Shown one piece after another: positions 54,060-61,650 of a stretch of 64,000 nt of DNA. The notes beneath the pieces are model-generated. The model was not told the origin of the DNA. It saw nothing but the letters and a program-made list of their open reading frames with translations, and did no database searches. Every line of letters begins with the position of its first letter. Position 1 is the first letter of the stretch. Location of the stretch: the NCBI RefSeq assembly GCF_001050195.2, contig NZ_DF967965.1:3238974-3302973 (forward strand), written 5' to 3'. Made by a program: the position numbers and the translations under genes. This DNA is from Anaerolinea thermolimosa (GTDB taxonomy: Bacteria > Chloroflexota > Anaerolineae > Anaerolineales > Anaerolineaceae).

Positions 54060-54081
54060 GTGTAAATTGTACACTATTATA
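54060..54081 (-). promoter_or_regulatory. pncB promoter with inverted repeat at the start point
   Basis: TATAAT on the minus strand (54081-54076); immediately downstream is an imperfect palindrome with arms GTGTA (54060-54064) and TACAC (54070-54074) around five bases. NAD-responsive repressors (NrtR, NiaR, NadR) are known to regulate this step, but I cannot assign the site to a family. Confidence 0.45.
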
Positions 54082-54181
54082 CCCCTTTTCCCATGTCCGT
54101 CAAACAAAAGAAACCTCTCCCGCAAGAAGTCGGTGACATGGTCACCTCCGCCGCAACCCTTTCACCCTCTGATAAAAAATT

Positions 54182-54200
54182 CCCCGCCCTTCAGGCGGGG
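54182..54200 (-). terminator. Terminator of the two-gene sensor operon
   Basis: Arms CCCCGCC (54182-54188) and GGCGGGG (54194-54200), 5-base loop; on the minus strand it is followed by AATTTTTTATC. It lies 59 bases after the kinase stop. Confidence 0.88.
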
Positions 54201-54259
54201 GATTCAGGGGCACCTGGCTATCTCTACCCGACGAACAACCAGGCAGGTCTGTGTGAAAG

Positions 54260-56185
54260 TTACGCGCGGTTCAACGGCAGGACAATGGTAAACGTGGTGC
54301 CTTTTCCTACAATCGAATCTACCCACACCCGCCCGTGGTGGTTTTCCACGATTGATTTAACAATGGCCAGCCCCAGCCCCGTGCCCGACATTTCAGGTGC
54401 GGCGTTGCTGGCGCGGTAGAATTTATCAAAAATATAGGGCAAATCGAGCGCCGGAATGCCAATCCCATTATCGCTCACCTGCAGGATAATCTGGTTCTGC
54501 TCAACGTGCCCCGAAACGGTAATCGTCCCGCCCTGGGGGGTGTATTTGATGGCATTATCGAGCAAATTATCCACCATCTGGCGCATCTGCACGGGGTTGG
54601 CCAGCAGACCCGGCAGGTCAGGCGATAATTGAATTTGCAAATGATGCCCTTTTTCACCAAGTTGCTTGCGCATGCCATCGGCAGCGTAATGGATAATCTG
54701 ATCCAGATGCACGGTTTCCATGCGCGTGTCAAAGCCCGCTTCGATGCGCCCCAGATCAAGCAGGTCGTCGACCAGGCTGGTAATGTTGTGCACACTCACC
54801 TGTACCCGCCGGATGAAGTCGCGCTGAAGGTCATTGATGGGGCCGGCCCGCTCAATTAATTCAACGTATCCCAGAATGGCCGTAAGCGGCGAGCGCAGGT
54901 CGTGCGAAACCGTGTGAACGAAATCGCTTTTAATCTGGTCAAGTTTCTTCAGATTCGTGATGTCGCTCAGGGTGAACACGTACCCCACCTCAGGAATGGG
55001 CGAAAGCTGCACACTGAAAACCCGCCCGTCCTCTACGGTCACCTCGGTGCGGTTGGGCGTTCCCTGGCGAGCAGACTCAAGCAATTCGAGCAGAGCCGGC
55101 TGGTTGAAAATTTCTCGCAATGGCCGCCCCGAAAGGCGCTCTTCTCCCAGCCCGAAAGCCTGACGTGCCACCTGGTTGACCAGGAGCAGCCGTTCATCTT
55201 GATCGATCAGAATAACCCCATCGCGCACTTCTGTGAGAACAGTTTCCATTTTTCGACGCTCGGCAATGGTATCGGTGAAGAGGCGGGCATTTTCGATGGC
55301 GATCACTGCAAACTCGGCCAGCGCTTCCAGAAGGCGAGTATGGTGCTCGGTGAACGGCAGGCGATTCTGGCGGTTATCTACCCCCAGCACCCCGAATACC
55401 TGCCCGTTGATCATCAACGGCACATAAAGCAGGCTCTGCACCAGATAGGCCGTCTTGATCTTCTGGGGGGTGTTTTCATCCAGCAACACCGATTGCCCGT
55501 TACGGATCACCGACCCGGCCAGGGTATCGGTGACGGGGATGCGGAAAGTGCGCACAAACTCTTCCTGAAAATTTCGCGCCGCACGCATATAAAGCTCGCC
55601 GGTTTCCTCATCCAGCAACAGCAGGCTGCCTTCTTCTGCGCCGGTTAGCTCAACCGCCGCTTCGACAATCGAACTCAGCACATGATCCAGATCCAGCGAA
55701 CCGGTAATGGTTCGGCCCAGACGAGTAAGGGTCTCCAGCTCATTCAGGCGCTGCTGCAACCCTGCCGTCACCCGCCGCGACTCGAGCAACACCGCCTCTT
55801 TCCGCTGCCGGGCGAGTTCCAGGCTGTTGCGAATCGCCCGGTTGAGGTCTTCAGCCCGCAGGGGCAGGCACAGGTATTCGGTGATCCCCAGCCGCATGGC
55901 CGCTTTGAGCACTTCGGTTGATTCCTGCGAAACAAAAAGGATGATTGGCGTAGCCGGGAAACGCCGGATGATCTCGCTGGCCAGACTCAGCCCTTCACTG
56001 TCAGGTAGTTTTTCCCCCAGAAAGACCAGCACCGGGTTAATGCGCGGGAGAATCTCCATCGCATGGGCGCGGTCTGGTACCGCCTGCACCTCAAAGCCCA
56101 TCGACTGGAGCATGCGCTCCAGTAAAAAGGTCACCTGGGCCTCCGAAAGGATCATCAGAATGAGATCACGGTTCTGGGTTGTCAT
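54260..56185 (-). CDS. Sensor histidine kinase with degenerate receiver, GAF and PAS domains
   Basis: A 641-residue protein. Residues 1-125 fold like a receiver but lack its active site: the acidic pair is replaced (ILMILSEAQ), the phospho-Asp position is Gly57 (VFLGEKLPD) and the Lys position is Leu (YLCLP). A GAF domain follows (about 150-305), a PAS domain (about 315-410), and an intact kinase: His428 in VSHDLRSPL, N-box NLLDNAIKYT (Asn544), G1 SDNGIGIP and G2 GTGLGLAIV. No membrane segment. The start is one base after the stop of the upstream gene, so the two are co-translated. Its partner has the opposite set of losses (see the next entry). Confidence 0.9.
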   Translation of the reverse strand: MTTQNRDLILMILSEAQVTFLLERMLQSMGFEVQAVPDRAHAMEILPRINPVLVFLGEKLPDSEGLSLASEIIRRFPATPIILFVSQESTEVLKAAMRLGITEYLCLPLRAEDLNRAIRNSLELARQRKEAVLLESRRVTAGLQQRLNELETLTRLGRTITGSLDLDHVLSSIVEAAVELTGAEEGSLLLLDEETGELYMRAARNFQEEFVRTFRIPVTDTLAGSVIRNGQSVLLDENTPQKIKTAYLVQSLLYVPLMINGQVFGVLGVDNRQNRLPFTEHHTRLLEALAEFAVIAIENARLFTDTIAERRKMETVLTEVRDGVILIDQDERLLLVNQVARQAFGLGEERLSGRPLREIFNQPALLELLESARQGTPNRTEVTVEDGRVFSVQLSPIPEVGYVFTLSDITNLKKLDQIKSDFVHTVSHDLRSPLTAILGYVELIERAGPINDLQRDFIRRVQVSVHNITSLVDDLLDLGRIEAGFDTRMETVHLDQIIHYAADGMRKQLGEKGHHLQIQLSPDLPGLLANPVQMRQMVDNLLDNAIKYTPQGGTITVSGHVEQNQIILQVSDNGIGIPALDLPYIFDKFYRASNAAPEMSGTGLGLAIVKSIVENHHGRVWVDSIVGKGTTFTIVLPLNRA

Positions 56186-56186
56186 T

Positions 56187-57875
56187 TCAATTTTTTCGCC
56201 CCGGTTGTATGGATTGGGTCAGTGGCAGGCTGAAGTAAACCGTCATCCCCTGACCCGGCGAATTTTCCAGCCACACTTTTCCACCCAGGCGGGTGAGCAC
56301 TTCACGAATCACCGCCGGTCGAATACCTACCCCGCCGAAGTGCCTCCCCTCACTCGTTGAGCGGGTAGTACGCTCGAAGAAACGTTCCGCCTCTCGCGGA
56401 TCAAGGTGTACTCCAACATTGCGAAAGGCCACCTGAGCCTGCCGCTGTGGGGTCTTTTCCAGCCGAATGATGATCTGTCCGCCTTCTGCTCCATATCGAA
56501 TGGCTTCGCTCATCAGCCCGTGCAGTACCTGCCCCAGCACCCGCGCCTCCACCCCCACAACCACCCCTTCGGGGGGCAGGTCGGTGGTTACCACCAGGCC
56601 GGCCTGCTGGGTGAAGGGCCGCGCCCGTTGCACCACCTGCCGGATAAGCTCATTCAGGTTAGAGGTGACCCCTTCTGACCCGGCGGCAGAGGATTGCAGG
56701 GGCTGAATGGCCTCCACCACGCGCTGGAGTTGATCCAGCTGGTCTTGAATAGCCGCCAGCCATTGCCGCTGATCAGACCGCCAGCGAGCGGTTGGATCCT
56801 TGCCTAATTTTCCCAGCGCCGCTGAGGCCGCAGCCACCGGCCCGCGCAGTTCTTCCTGAAGGGCCAGCAGAACCTCCTGATTGATCTGCTCCCCCATCCG
56901 CATCTGCTCTACCAGAGTCTGCATGGAACGGGCTCGCTCTTCGGCGGCCCGGAAAAGATGGGCATTAATGACGGCGATAGAAGCGTAATCGGCCAGAGCT
57001 TCAAGCAAATGCTGCTCGCTGGAACCAAAAGCCACAGGTTGGCGGCGGATCATCGTCAGCAGACCGATCACCGTATGCTGGGTTTTTTTCTGAGCTTTGA
57101 TAGGTGCAATCAACGCCGATTGCCCCAGGCTGGAAACCTTGAAGCGTTTGAGGGGTTCACCGTGGATGGTGAGCGTTTCGGCAGAAAGCGCCACCAGTTT
57201 ACTGATGCCATCATCCCAGGGCTGGCCAAAAAAACCTTCCAGCGAAGCAGGCAGATTGGCCGCCGCAGTCAGCACGAAAGGTTTTTCATCGCTATCACGC
57301 ATCAGCAACCAGCCAAGGTCTGCACGGGTGACCTGAACCGCCGCTTCAAGGATCTGATCCATCAGAAGCGTCTGATCCGTAATCGAAGTGACCGCCTTCC
57401 CGATGGAAAAAATGGTGGTCAACTCGCGCACTCGCGCCTGCAATTCCTGGTTGGTTTGCTGGAGCTGCTGACTGAGGCGTTCGCGTTCACGCCGCTCATG
57501 CACCTGCTGGAGCACCCGCTCCACCGCCGAGACCACCTCAGCCTCGCGCACCGGCAGCAGCAGGTAATCGGCGGCTCCCAGACGGAAGGCCTGCACAATA
57601 TCCGATTCCTGCCCGCGCTGCGCCAGCAATACTACCGGGGTTTGCACCCCCTGCGATTTGAGCGCCACAAGCAGGTCTTTCCCGCTCAAACCGGGCAGGT
57701 TGATATCAGTAAGGATCAGATCAGGCACCCATTGAATGGCGCGGGCGATGGCCGAGTTGGCGTCTCCTACGGTAGCCACCTGAAACCCCACCGACTGCAA
57801 CGCCTGCCGCCCGATGAGGTCAGCCACCACAGGGTCGTTTTCCACGATTAAAATACGATCGCGCCCATTCGCCAT
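56187..57875 (-). CDS. Receiver-GAF protein with degenerate histidine kinase domain
   Basis: A 562-residue protein. The N-terminal receiver keeps the phospho-Asp (Asp57 in LILTDINLPG) and an acidic pocket (VENDP), though the usual Lys is Leu (YLLLP). A GAF domain spans about 145-310. The last 240 residues align with a HisKA-HATPase module but are dead: Glu341 replaces the His (LQEELRGPV), Glu457 the N-box Asn (HGLMSEAIRY), and the G1 box reads FRNVGVHLD. It is first in the operon. TGCTATGAT ends seven bases before the ATG at 57875. Inference: it is the phospho-acceptor and a regulatory partner of the downstream kinase. No DNA-binding output domain. Confidence 0.88.
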   Translation of the reverse strand: MANGRDRILIVENDPVVADLIGRQALQSVGFQVATVGDANSAIARAIQWVPDLILTDINLPGLSGKDLLVALKSQGVQTPVVLLAQRGQESDIVQAFRLGAADYLLLPVREAEVVSAVERVLQQVHERRERERLSQQLQQTNQELQARVRELTTIFSIGKAVTSITDQTLLMDQILEAAVQVTRADLGWLLMRDSDEKPFVLTAAANLPASLEGFFGQPWDDGISKLVALSAETLTIHGEPLKRFKVSSLGQSALIAPIKAQKKTQHTVIGLLTMIRRQPVAFGSSEQHLLEALADYASIAVINAHLFRAAEERARSMQTLVEQMRMGEQINQEVLLALQEELRGPVAAASAALGKLGKDPTARWRSDQRQWLAAIQDQLDQLQRVVEAIQPLQSSAAGSEGVTSNLNELIRQVVQRARPFTQQAGLVVTTDLPPEGVVVGVEARVLGQVLHGLMSEAIRYGAEGGQIIIRLEKTPQRQAQVAFRNVGVHLDPREAERFFERTTRSTSEGRHFGGVGIRPAVIREVLTRLGGKVWLENSPGQGMTVYFSLPLTQSIQPGRKN

Positions 57876-57882
57876 GCTCTTA

Positions 57883-57891
57883 ATCATAGCA
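57883..57891 (-). promoter_or_regulatory. Extended -10 directly before the receiver-GAF gene
   Basis: TGCTATGAT on the minus strand ends seven bases before the ATG at 57875; no Shine-Dalgarno between. A leaderless candidate. Confidence 0.45.
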
Positions 57892-57979
57892 TGGTTGCAT
57901 GGAAAATAGATGTGCGAACGATTTGCCTTAATGAATCTGTTAAGTCTTCCCCCTGCCAGAACCGGAAAGGAGACCCATC

Positions 57980-58297
57980 ATGACCGAACCGTGTTGCATG
58001 ATCCTCACCACCACCGATGACCCTCAGGAAGCCGAGCGAATGGCCGAATTACTGGTGACCCGCCGGCTGGCCGCCTGCGTACAGACCACCGGCATTACCA
58101 GCCGGTACATCTGGAAGGGCAAATTCACCCGGCAGGACGAAACCCTGCTCATCATCAAGACCACCACCCGCCTGGCGATTGAGGTTGAAAGGGCCATCCG
58201 TGAAAACCACAGCTACGAAGTGCCCGAAATCATCCAGGTTCCCATTGAGCGGGGCCTGGATGCCTACCTTCAATGGATCGCCGAAAGCACCCTCTGA
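57980..58297 (+). CDS. cutA: Divalent cation tolerance protein CutA
   Basis: A 105-residue CutA1 protein, a trimeric copper- and divalent-metal-linked protein of uncertain role. Full family length with LTTTDDPQEAERMAELLVTR, RLAACVQTTGITSRYIWKGK, DETLLIIKTT and SYEVPEIIQVPIERGLDAYLQWI. A GGAGA precedes the ATG. It is divergent from the sensor operon and convergent with the thioredoxin-CcdA gene. Confidence 0.95.
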   Translation: MTEPCCMILTTTDDPQEAERMAELLVTRRLAACVQTTGITSRYIWKGKFTRQDETLLIIKTTTRLAIEVERAIRENHSYEVPEIIQVPIERGLDAYLQWIAESTL

Positions 58298-58323
58298 TGA
58301 CAGAAACCTCACTGGCGGCCCTG

Positions 58324-59673
58324 TCACCTGCCGGGACGCTTCTCGGTGCCCACCCAGATGCCGTAAGCCGGTAATATACGCCGATGGATCAGTAACACCA
58401 GCCCGGTGAGCGCAAAGGCCACCCCGAAGACCAGGAGCGAACTGCTCAACCGGTTCATCAGGGCCGGGTTGAACACCATCACCCCGGCCAGGGTGACCAT
58501 GAGCATCCCACCGATCAATTTGAGTATCCGCCCGTGTTTCTCTTCCAGGCGGCTGGCCTTAAGCGTGTAAACCGCGCTGAAGAAAAGGATCATTTCATCA
58601 AGCTGGTAGATCACCAAGTAGAGCAACAGCAGGAGTACGAACGTCAGCGCACTCACCTGCTGGGTGGTAAGCAGATTCGTCCAAAGCACCGGGAAGCCCG
58701 CCGTGCAGGAGAACTCCACCAGCGAGACGCCTGCCGCCATCACCACGGTGGCCCCTGCCAGCCCCCAGAAAGACTGGCTGGCATCCATCACCCGGCGAAT
58801 CCGCTGATAAATGCCCGGTTTCTTCGCGTCGTCGATGGTAAAAGAAATTCCTTCCTTGTAAAAGAAATAATCCTTGACGTTCACCGCGCCAAAGAAAAGC
58901 GCCACCAGCGCCACCACCAGGCGAATCCATCCCACAAAGCTCACCAGGCTCAGCACAGTGAACAGGCCAGCGATGAACAGGGCGTACACCCCCGCCGTCA
59001 CAGTGAGGAAAATCAGACCGATCAGAAGCACCTTTTTCCGCGAACCCGTGTGCAGGGTGAGGGCCAGCAACATGGTCAGCACCCATACTGAACAGGGATT
59101 GACCCCATCCACAAAAGAGATCAGCACCGTGCTGATCCAGACTGACTTTCCCGTCAGGTCTACCGTGCCAAAGAAAGGCAGTTCCAGCGTTTCACGGCTG
59201 GCTTCCACCGGTTGGCCGCTCCCCGCCGGTGCCAGAGAAACCTGCCCGGCTGGCACACCGGGAACGATTCCCGCGCCAGGGTCGGGGCAGACCTTGCCCA
59301 GGCATGCCTGTACCGCCGCCTCGACCTTTTCCTGAGTCTGGTCGCTAAAACCCTCAAAATACTGATCTCCGATGAAAAAAGTGGGCACAAAACGTGCCTC
59401 AAACCCGTGTGCTTCGGCCATTTTCTTGAACAGCGCCAGGTTTTCTTCGCTATTCCAGATCTCAAACGCGCGCACCTCGGCCTGTGGAATGCGCTGGGTC
59501 AGGTCGGCCAGAAAGGGTTTGGCTCTGGCACAGTGCGGACAGCCATCTCCCCAGAAGAAATAAATGGGCACTTTGTCTGAAGGCTGGGGAGCCTGGGCAA
59601 ACACCCCTGAAAAACCACCCCACACCATAAGCCCGGCCCAGATCAAAGCCAGGAACACCTTCCAACCTTTCAC
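58324..59673 (-). CDS. Thioredoxin-CcdA/DsbD-like fusion
   Basis: A 449-residue membrane thiol-disulfide protein. A signal peptide (residues 1-26) is followed by a thioredoxin-like domain with CPHC (Cys45/Cys48 in WGDGCPHCARAK) and cis-Pro FVPTFFIG. A second part of eight or so transmembrane helices is of the CcdA/DsbD type, with the paired membrane cysteines in DGVNPCSVWV and VEFSCTAGFP. Such proteins carry electrons across the membrane to extracytoplasmic thiols. The order (thioredoxin first) is that of the CcdA group with an N-terminal periplasmic thioredoxin-like domain. The GTG start has GAGGAG. It is a monocistronic unit. Confidence 0.85.
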   Translation of the reverse strand: MKGWKVFLALIWAGLMVWGGFSGVFAQAPQPSDKVPIYFFWGDGCPHCARAKPFLADLTQRIPQAEVRAFEIWNSEENLALFKKMAEAHGFEARFVPTFFIGDQYFEGFSDQTQEKVEAAVQACLGKVCPDPGAGIVPGVPAGQVSLAPAGSGQPVEASRETLELPFFGTVDLTGKSVWISTVLISFVDGVNPCSVWVLTMLLALTLHTGSRKKVLLIGLIFLTVTAGVYALFIAGLFTVLSLVSFVGWIRLVVALVALFFGAVNVKDYFFYKEGISFTIDDAKKPGIYQRIRRVMDASQSFWGLAGATVVMAAGVSLVEFSCTAGFPVLWTNLLTTQQVSALTFVLLLLLYLVIYQLDEMILFFSAVYTLKASRLEEKHGRILKLIGGMLMVTLAGVMVFNPALMNRLSSSLLVFGVAFALTGLVLLIHRRILPAYGIWVGTEKRPGR

Positions 59674-59711
59674 GGTTTACTCCTCACCACTGGAAATTTG
59701 CACCAGGAAGC

Positions 59712-59740
59712 ACAATCTCGTTCAGTTTACCCGAGATTGT
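59712..59740 (+). other. Plus-oriented hairpin with T-tract in the upstream region of the CcdA-like gene
   Basis: Perfect arms ACAATCTCG (59712-59720) and CGAGATTGT (59732-59740), 11-base loop, then TTTTC on the plus strand. It looks like an intrinsic terminator, but no plus-strand gene ends before it. On the minus strand it would be a 5' leader hairpin about 40 bases before the GTG start. Confidence 0.6.
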
Positions 59741-59810
59741 TTTTCGGAAAATGAAAATTATATGAGAAACCGCCCCTGATCGAAAAGCCACCCGCTGGTG
59801 CTGATAACAA

Positions 59811-59838
59811 ACAGGGCGCCATCTTTCTGGCGCCCTGT
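59811..59838 (-). terminator. Terminator of the sigma factor operon
   Basis: Perfect 11-base arms ACAGGGCGCCA (59811-59821) and TGGCGCCCTGT (59828-59838), 6-base loop; minus-strand tail TTTGTTATC. It lies 23 bases past the stop of the repeat-tail protein. Confidence 0.8.
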
Positions 59839-59860
59839 GAAGGAATGCCCGTCCTGAAGG

Positions 59861-60973
59861 TTACGGTTTTCTCCCTCCGCTGCCGTTTCCACCGCCAGGG
59901 GACGGGTTCACCGGTTGCGGGCCAGGACCCTGAGGAGTACACGTTGTGCAATCACCGGTTCCCGGGCCCGGTCCATACCCGCTCCCCGGGATGGGGGTAT
60001 TTTCTACCCACGGATTCCCCCCGGCCTGATTTCCCTCACCATAACCACTGCCTGGCGTCGGGGTGCCGGTCGTCCAGGGGTTGCCGCTGCCAGCGGGCTT
60101 TTCACTGCCTTTGCCCTGGGGAGTACACTCCGGGCAGGTACCCGGCCCCGGGCCGTAGCCGCTGCCAGGGGTGGGTGTTTCTTCTGTCCACGGGTTGCCT
60201 GGCGTGGGGTTGCTTTGATCCTCGTAATGACCGGCCCGCACGCGCACCCGATAACCCGCCGGATCGGTGATTCCCTCTTCAACCAGGCGCAGGCGGGTTT
60301 GCAGGCGGCTTTGCACCCGCAATAGCTGGGCTTCATCGGATGCAGGGGCGGATAATTTCCACTGTTCTACCCGTTGAAGCTGGTTTTGCAACCGTTCACG
60401 CAGGCGCGCCAGCTCCATCGTCATGGACTCATCCCCGGCTTCTGCAGCCTGGCGCAGGGCAAATTCCACCTGCTGTTCCCAGCGGGCTACCAGCCATTCG
60501 GGAATGGTCTTTCCTGCGCGAATGAGACCATCGATTTCATCCATGCGCCGCTCCGCAAACGCCATTGCCAGGTCAAGGCGCGTTTGTTCGCGGGTGGTCA
60601 GTTGCAGGCGGGCATCCTCACTGGCCAGTTTAATCTCATATAGAGGCTGGTCAGGCGCACTGCCCTGCGCCGCGGCGACGGTTACCCCGGCGCCTCCAAA
60701 CAATAACGAAAAGATCAGAATCAGCGTTGCCAGAACGTTCATACGAATTGGCTCCTTTCTCCACGGAATGGGTATGTTCCACTCTTTATGACGCAAAGAC
60801 GCCCGCGGAGATACGGCCACCATGGTCTGAGAGATTTGCTCTGCCTGGGAAAGGAACCGCGCCCGTCCCTGTGCCTGAGCGCGGGGATCACGCGGAGAGA
60901 CGTCCTTTAAAACCCGCAGCAGGCGCGAGAGCTCTCGCTCATCAACGTCAGAGGTTCGATCACTATGGTTCAT
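59861..60973 (-). CDS. DUF5667-like membrane protein with Pro/Gly repeat tail
   Basis: A 370-residue protein. About 75 residues of cytoplasmic, charged sequence (DERELSRLLRVLKDVSPRDP) precede one transmembrane segment (LATLILIFSLLFGGAGVTVAAAQG, about 79-102), then a helical DUF5667-like region (PLYEIKLASEDARLQLT, ERRMDEIDGLIRAG) and a tail of three GNPW-x-TPxPGSGYG repeats with CPECTPQG and CTTCTPQG cysteine pairs. It overlaps the ECF sigma gene by 11 bases. Inference: it acts as the transmembrane regulator (anti-sigma) of that factor; the usual HxxxCxxC zinc motif of ZAS anti-sigmas is absent. No known enzymatic role. Confidence 0.75.
   Translation of the reverse strand: MNHSDRTSDVDERELSRLLRVLKDVSPRDPRAQAQGRARFLSQAEQISQTMVAVSPRASLRHKEWNIPIPWRKEPIRMNVLATLILIFSLLFGGAGVTVAAAQGSAPDQPLYEIKLASEDARLQLTTREQTRLDLAMAFAERRMDEIDGLIRAGKTIPEWLVARWEQQVEFALRQAAEAGDESMTMELARLRERLQNQLQRVEQWKLSAPASDEAQLLRVQSRLQTRLRLVEEGITDPAGYRVRVRAGHYEDQSNPTPGNPWTEETPTPGSGYGPGPGTCPECTPQGKGSEKPAGSGNPWTTGTPTPGSGYGEGNQAGGNPWVENTPIPGSGYGPGPGTGDCTTCTPQGPGPQPVNPSPGGGNGSGGRKP
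59970..60205 (-). repeat. Three imperfect Pro/Gly tandem repeats in the tail
   Basis: Three copies of a unit of roughly 50 codons or less, coding GNPWTEETPTPGSGYG, GNPWTTGTPTPGSGYG and GNPWVENTPIPGSGYG. They lie in the C-terminal extracytoplasmic tail and are well preserved in protein sequence, less in DNA. Confidence 0.75.
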
Positions 60974-61511
60974 CGAGTACAGCTTCTCCTTCCACCCGCA
61001 ACATACGCCGCAGCGCCGCCAGCGCGCGGTGCTGCAGAGATTTCACAGCTCCCACAGGTTTGCCCAGTGCCCGGGCAATGGCTTCATGATCCCAGCCTTC
61101 CAAAAACCTGAGCACCACCACCTGACGCTGATCAGGGGTGAGGGAAAAGAGGGCCGACCTGACACGCTCCCGCTCAATCCGCTCCTCCACCAGGCCGGGA
61201 TGATCATGCTCCACCCCGATGTCTTCCGTCAGTTCCTGCATGGGCACCGGCTGGCGGCGGTAGTAATCGGTAATCCAGTTATGGGCAATGCGATACAGAT
61301 AAGCCTGCAACTGGTCCTGCGGTCCGCCGCCATTCCGCAGGGCGAGCAGAAACCTGCTGAAAGTTTCAGCAGTACATTCTTCCGCCAGGGATGAATCACC
61401 CAGCAGCCGCGCGGCATATCGATACACACCCGGGCTGTAATGATCGTAAATTTCAGCAAGCGCCGCCAGGTCAAAACGCCTGGCTCGTTCCAGCAGGCCT
61501 TCATCCGCCAC
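60963..61511 (-). CDS. ECF (group IV) RNA polymerase sigma factor
   Basis: A 182-residue sigma factor with only regions 2 and 4: YAARLLGDSSLAEECTAETF and YLYRIAHNWITDYYRRQP (region 2), then LFSLTPDQRQVVVLRFLEGW and IARALGKPVGAVKSLQHRALAAL (region 4 helix-turn-helix). The GTG start has AGAGGTG upstream. A candidate ECF-type promoter lies 25 bases before it. It is followed by, and overlaps, the probable membrane regulator. It likely responds to an envelope signal. Confidence 0.93.
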   Translation of the reverse strand: MADEGLLERARRFDLAALAEIYDHYSPGVYRYAARLLGDSSLAEECTAETFSRFLLALRNGGGPQDQLQAYLYRIAHNWITDYYRRQPVPMQELTEDIGVEHDHPGLVEERIERERVRSALFSLTPDQRQVVVLRFLEGWDHEAIARALGKPVGAVKSLQHRALAALRRMLRVEGEAVLDEP

Positions 61512-61535
61512 GGATTCACCTCTGTTTTCTATTAT

Positions 61536-61560
61536 GACGCAGAGGAAAGGAAGAGGTTAC
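61536..61560 (-). promoter_or_regulatory. Candidate ECF-type autoregulated promoter
   Basis: On the minus strand GTAACC (61560-61555) and CGTC (61539-61536) are spaced by 15 bases. This matches the AAC -35 and CGTC -10 pattern common to many ECF sigma targets. A sigma-70-like CATAAT overlaps the -10 part. Confidence 0.45.
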
Positions 61561-61588
61561 GGGGAATCCAAAATTCATCCCTCTACCC

Positions 61589-61617
61589 TTGTCAACCGGC
61601 ATTTTTTAAGATAAAAA
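61589..61617 (+). promoter_or_regulatory. Promoter of the mrp operon
   Basis: TTGTCA (61589-61594), 17-base spacer, TAAAAT (61612-61617), 33 bases before the mrpA ATG. Confidence 0.75.
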
Positions 61618-61650
61618 TAAAAAATATTACGACCGACCGGAGGAATCATC

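Noticed and set aside
59748-59758. Half of a Fur-type box (AAAATGAAAAT) upstream of the CcdA-like gene
   Set aside because: Only one half site matches; the other half diverges, and the stretch is A/T-rich, so chance is likely.
59970-60205. Tandem repeats considered as a non-coding repeat array
   Set aside because: They stay in frame within the membrane protein and are conserved as GNPW-PGSGYG units, so they are protein repeats.
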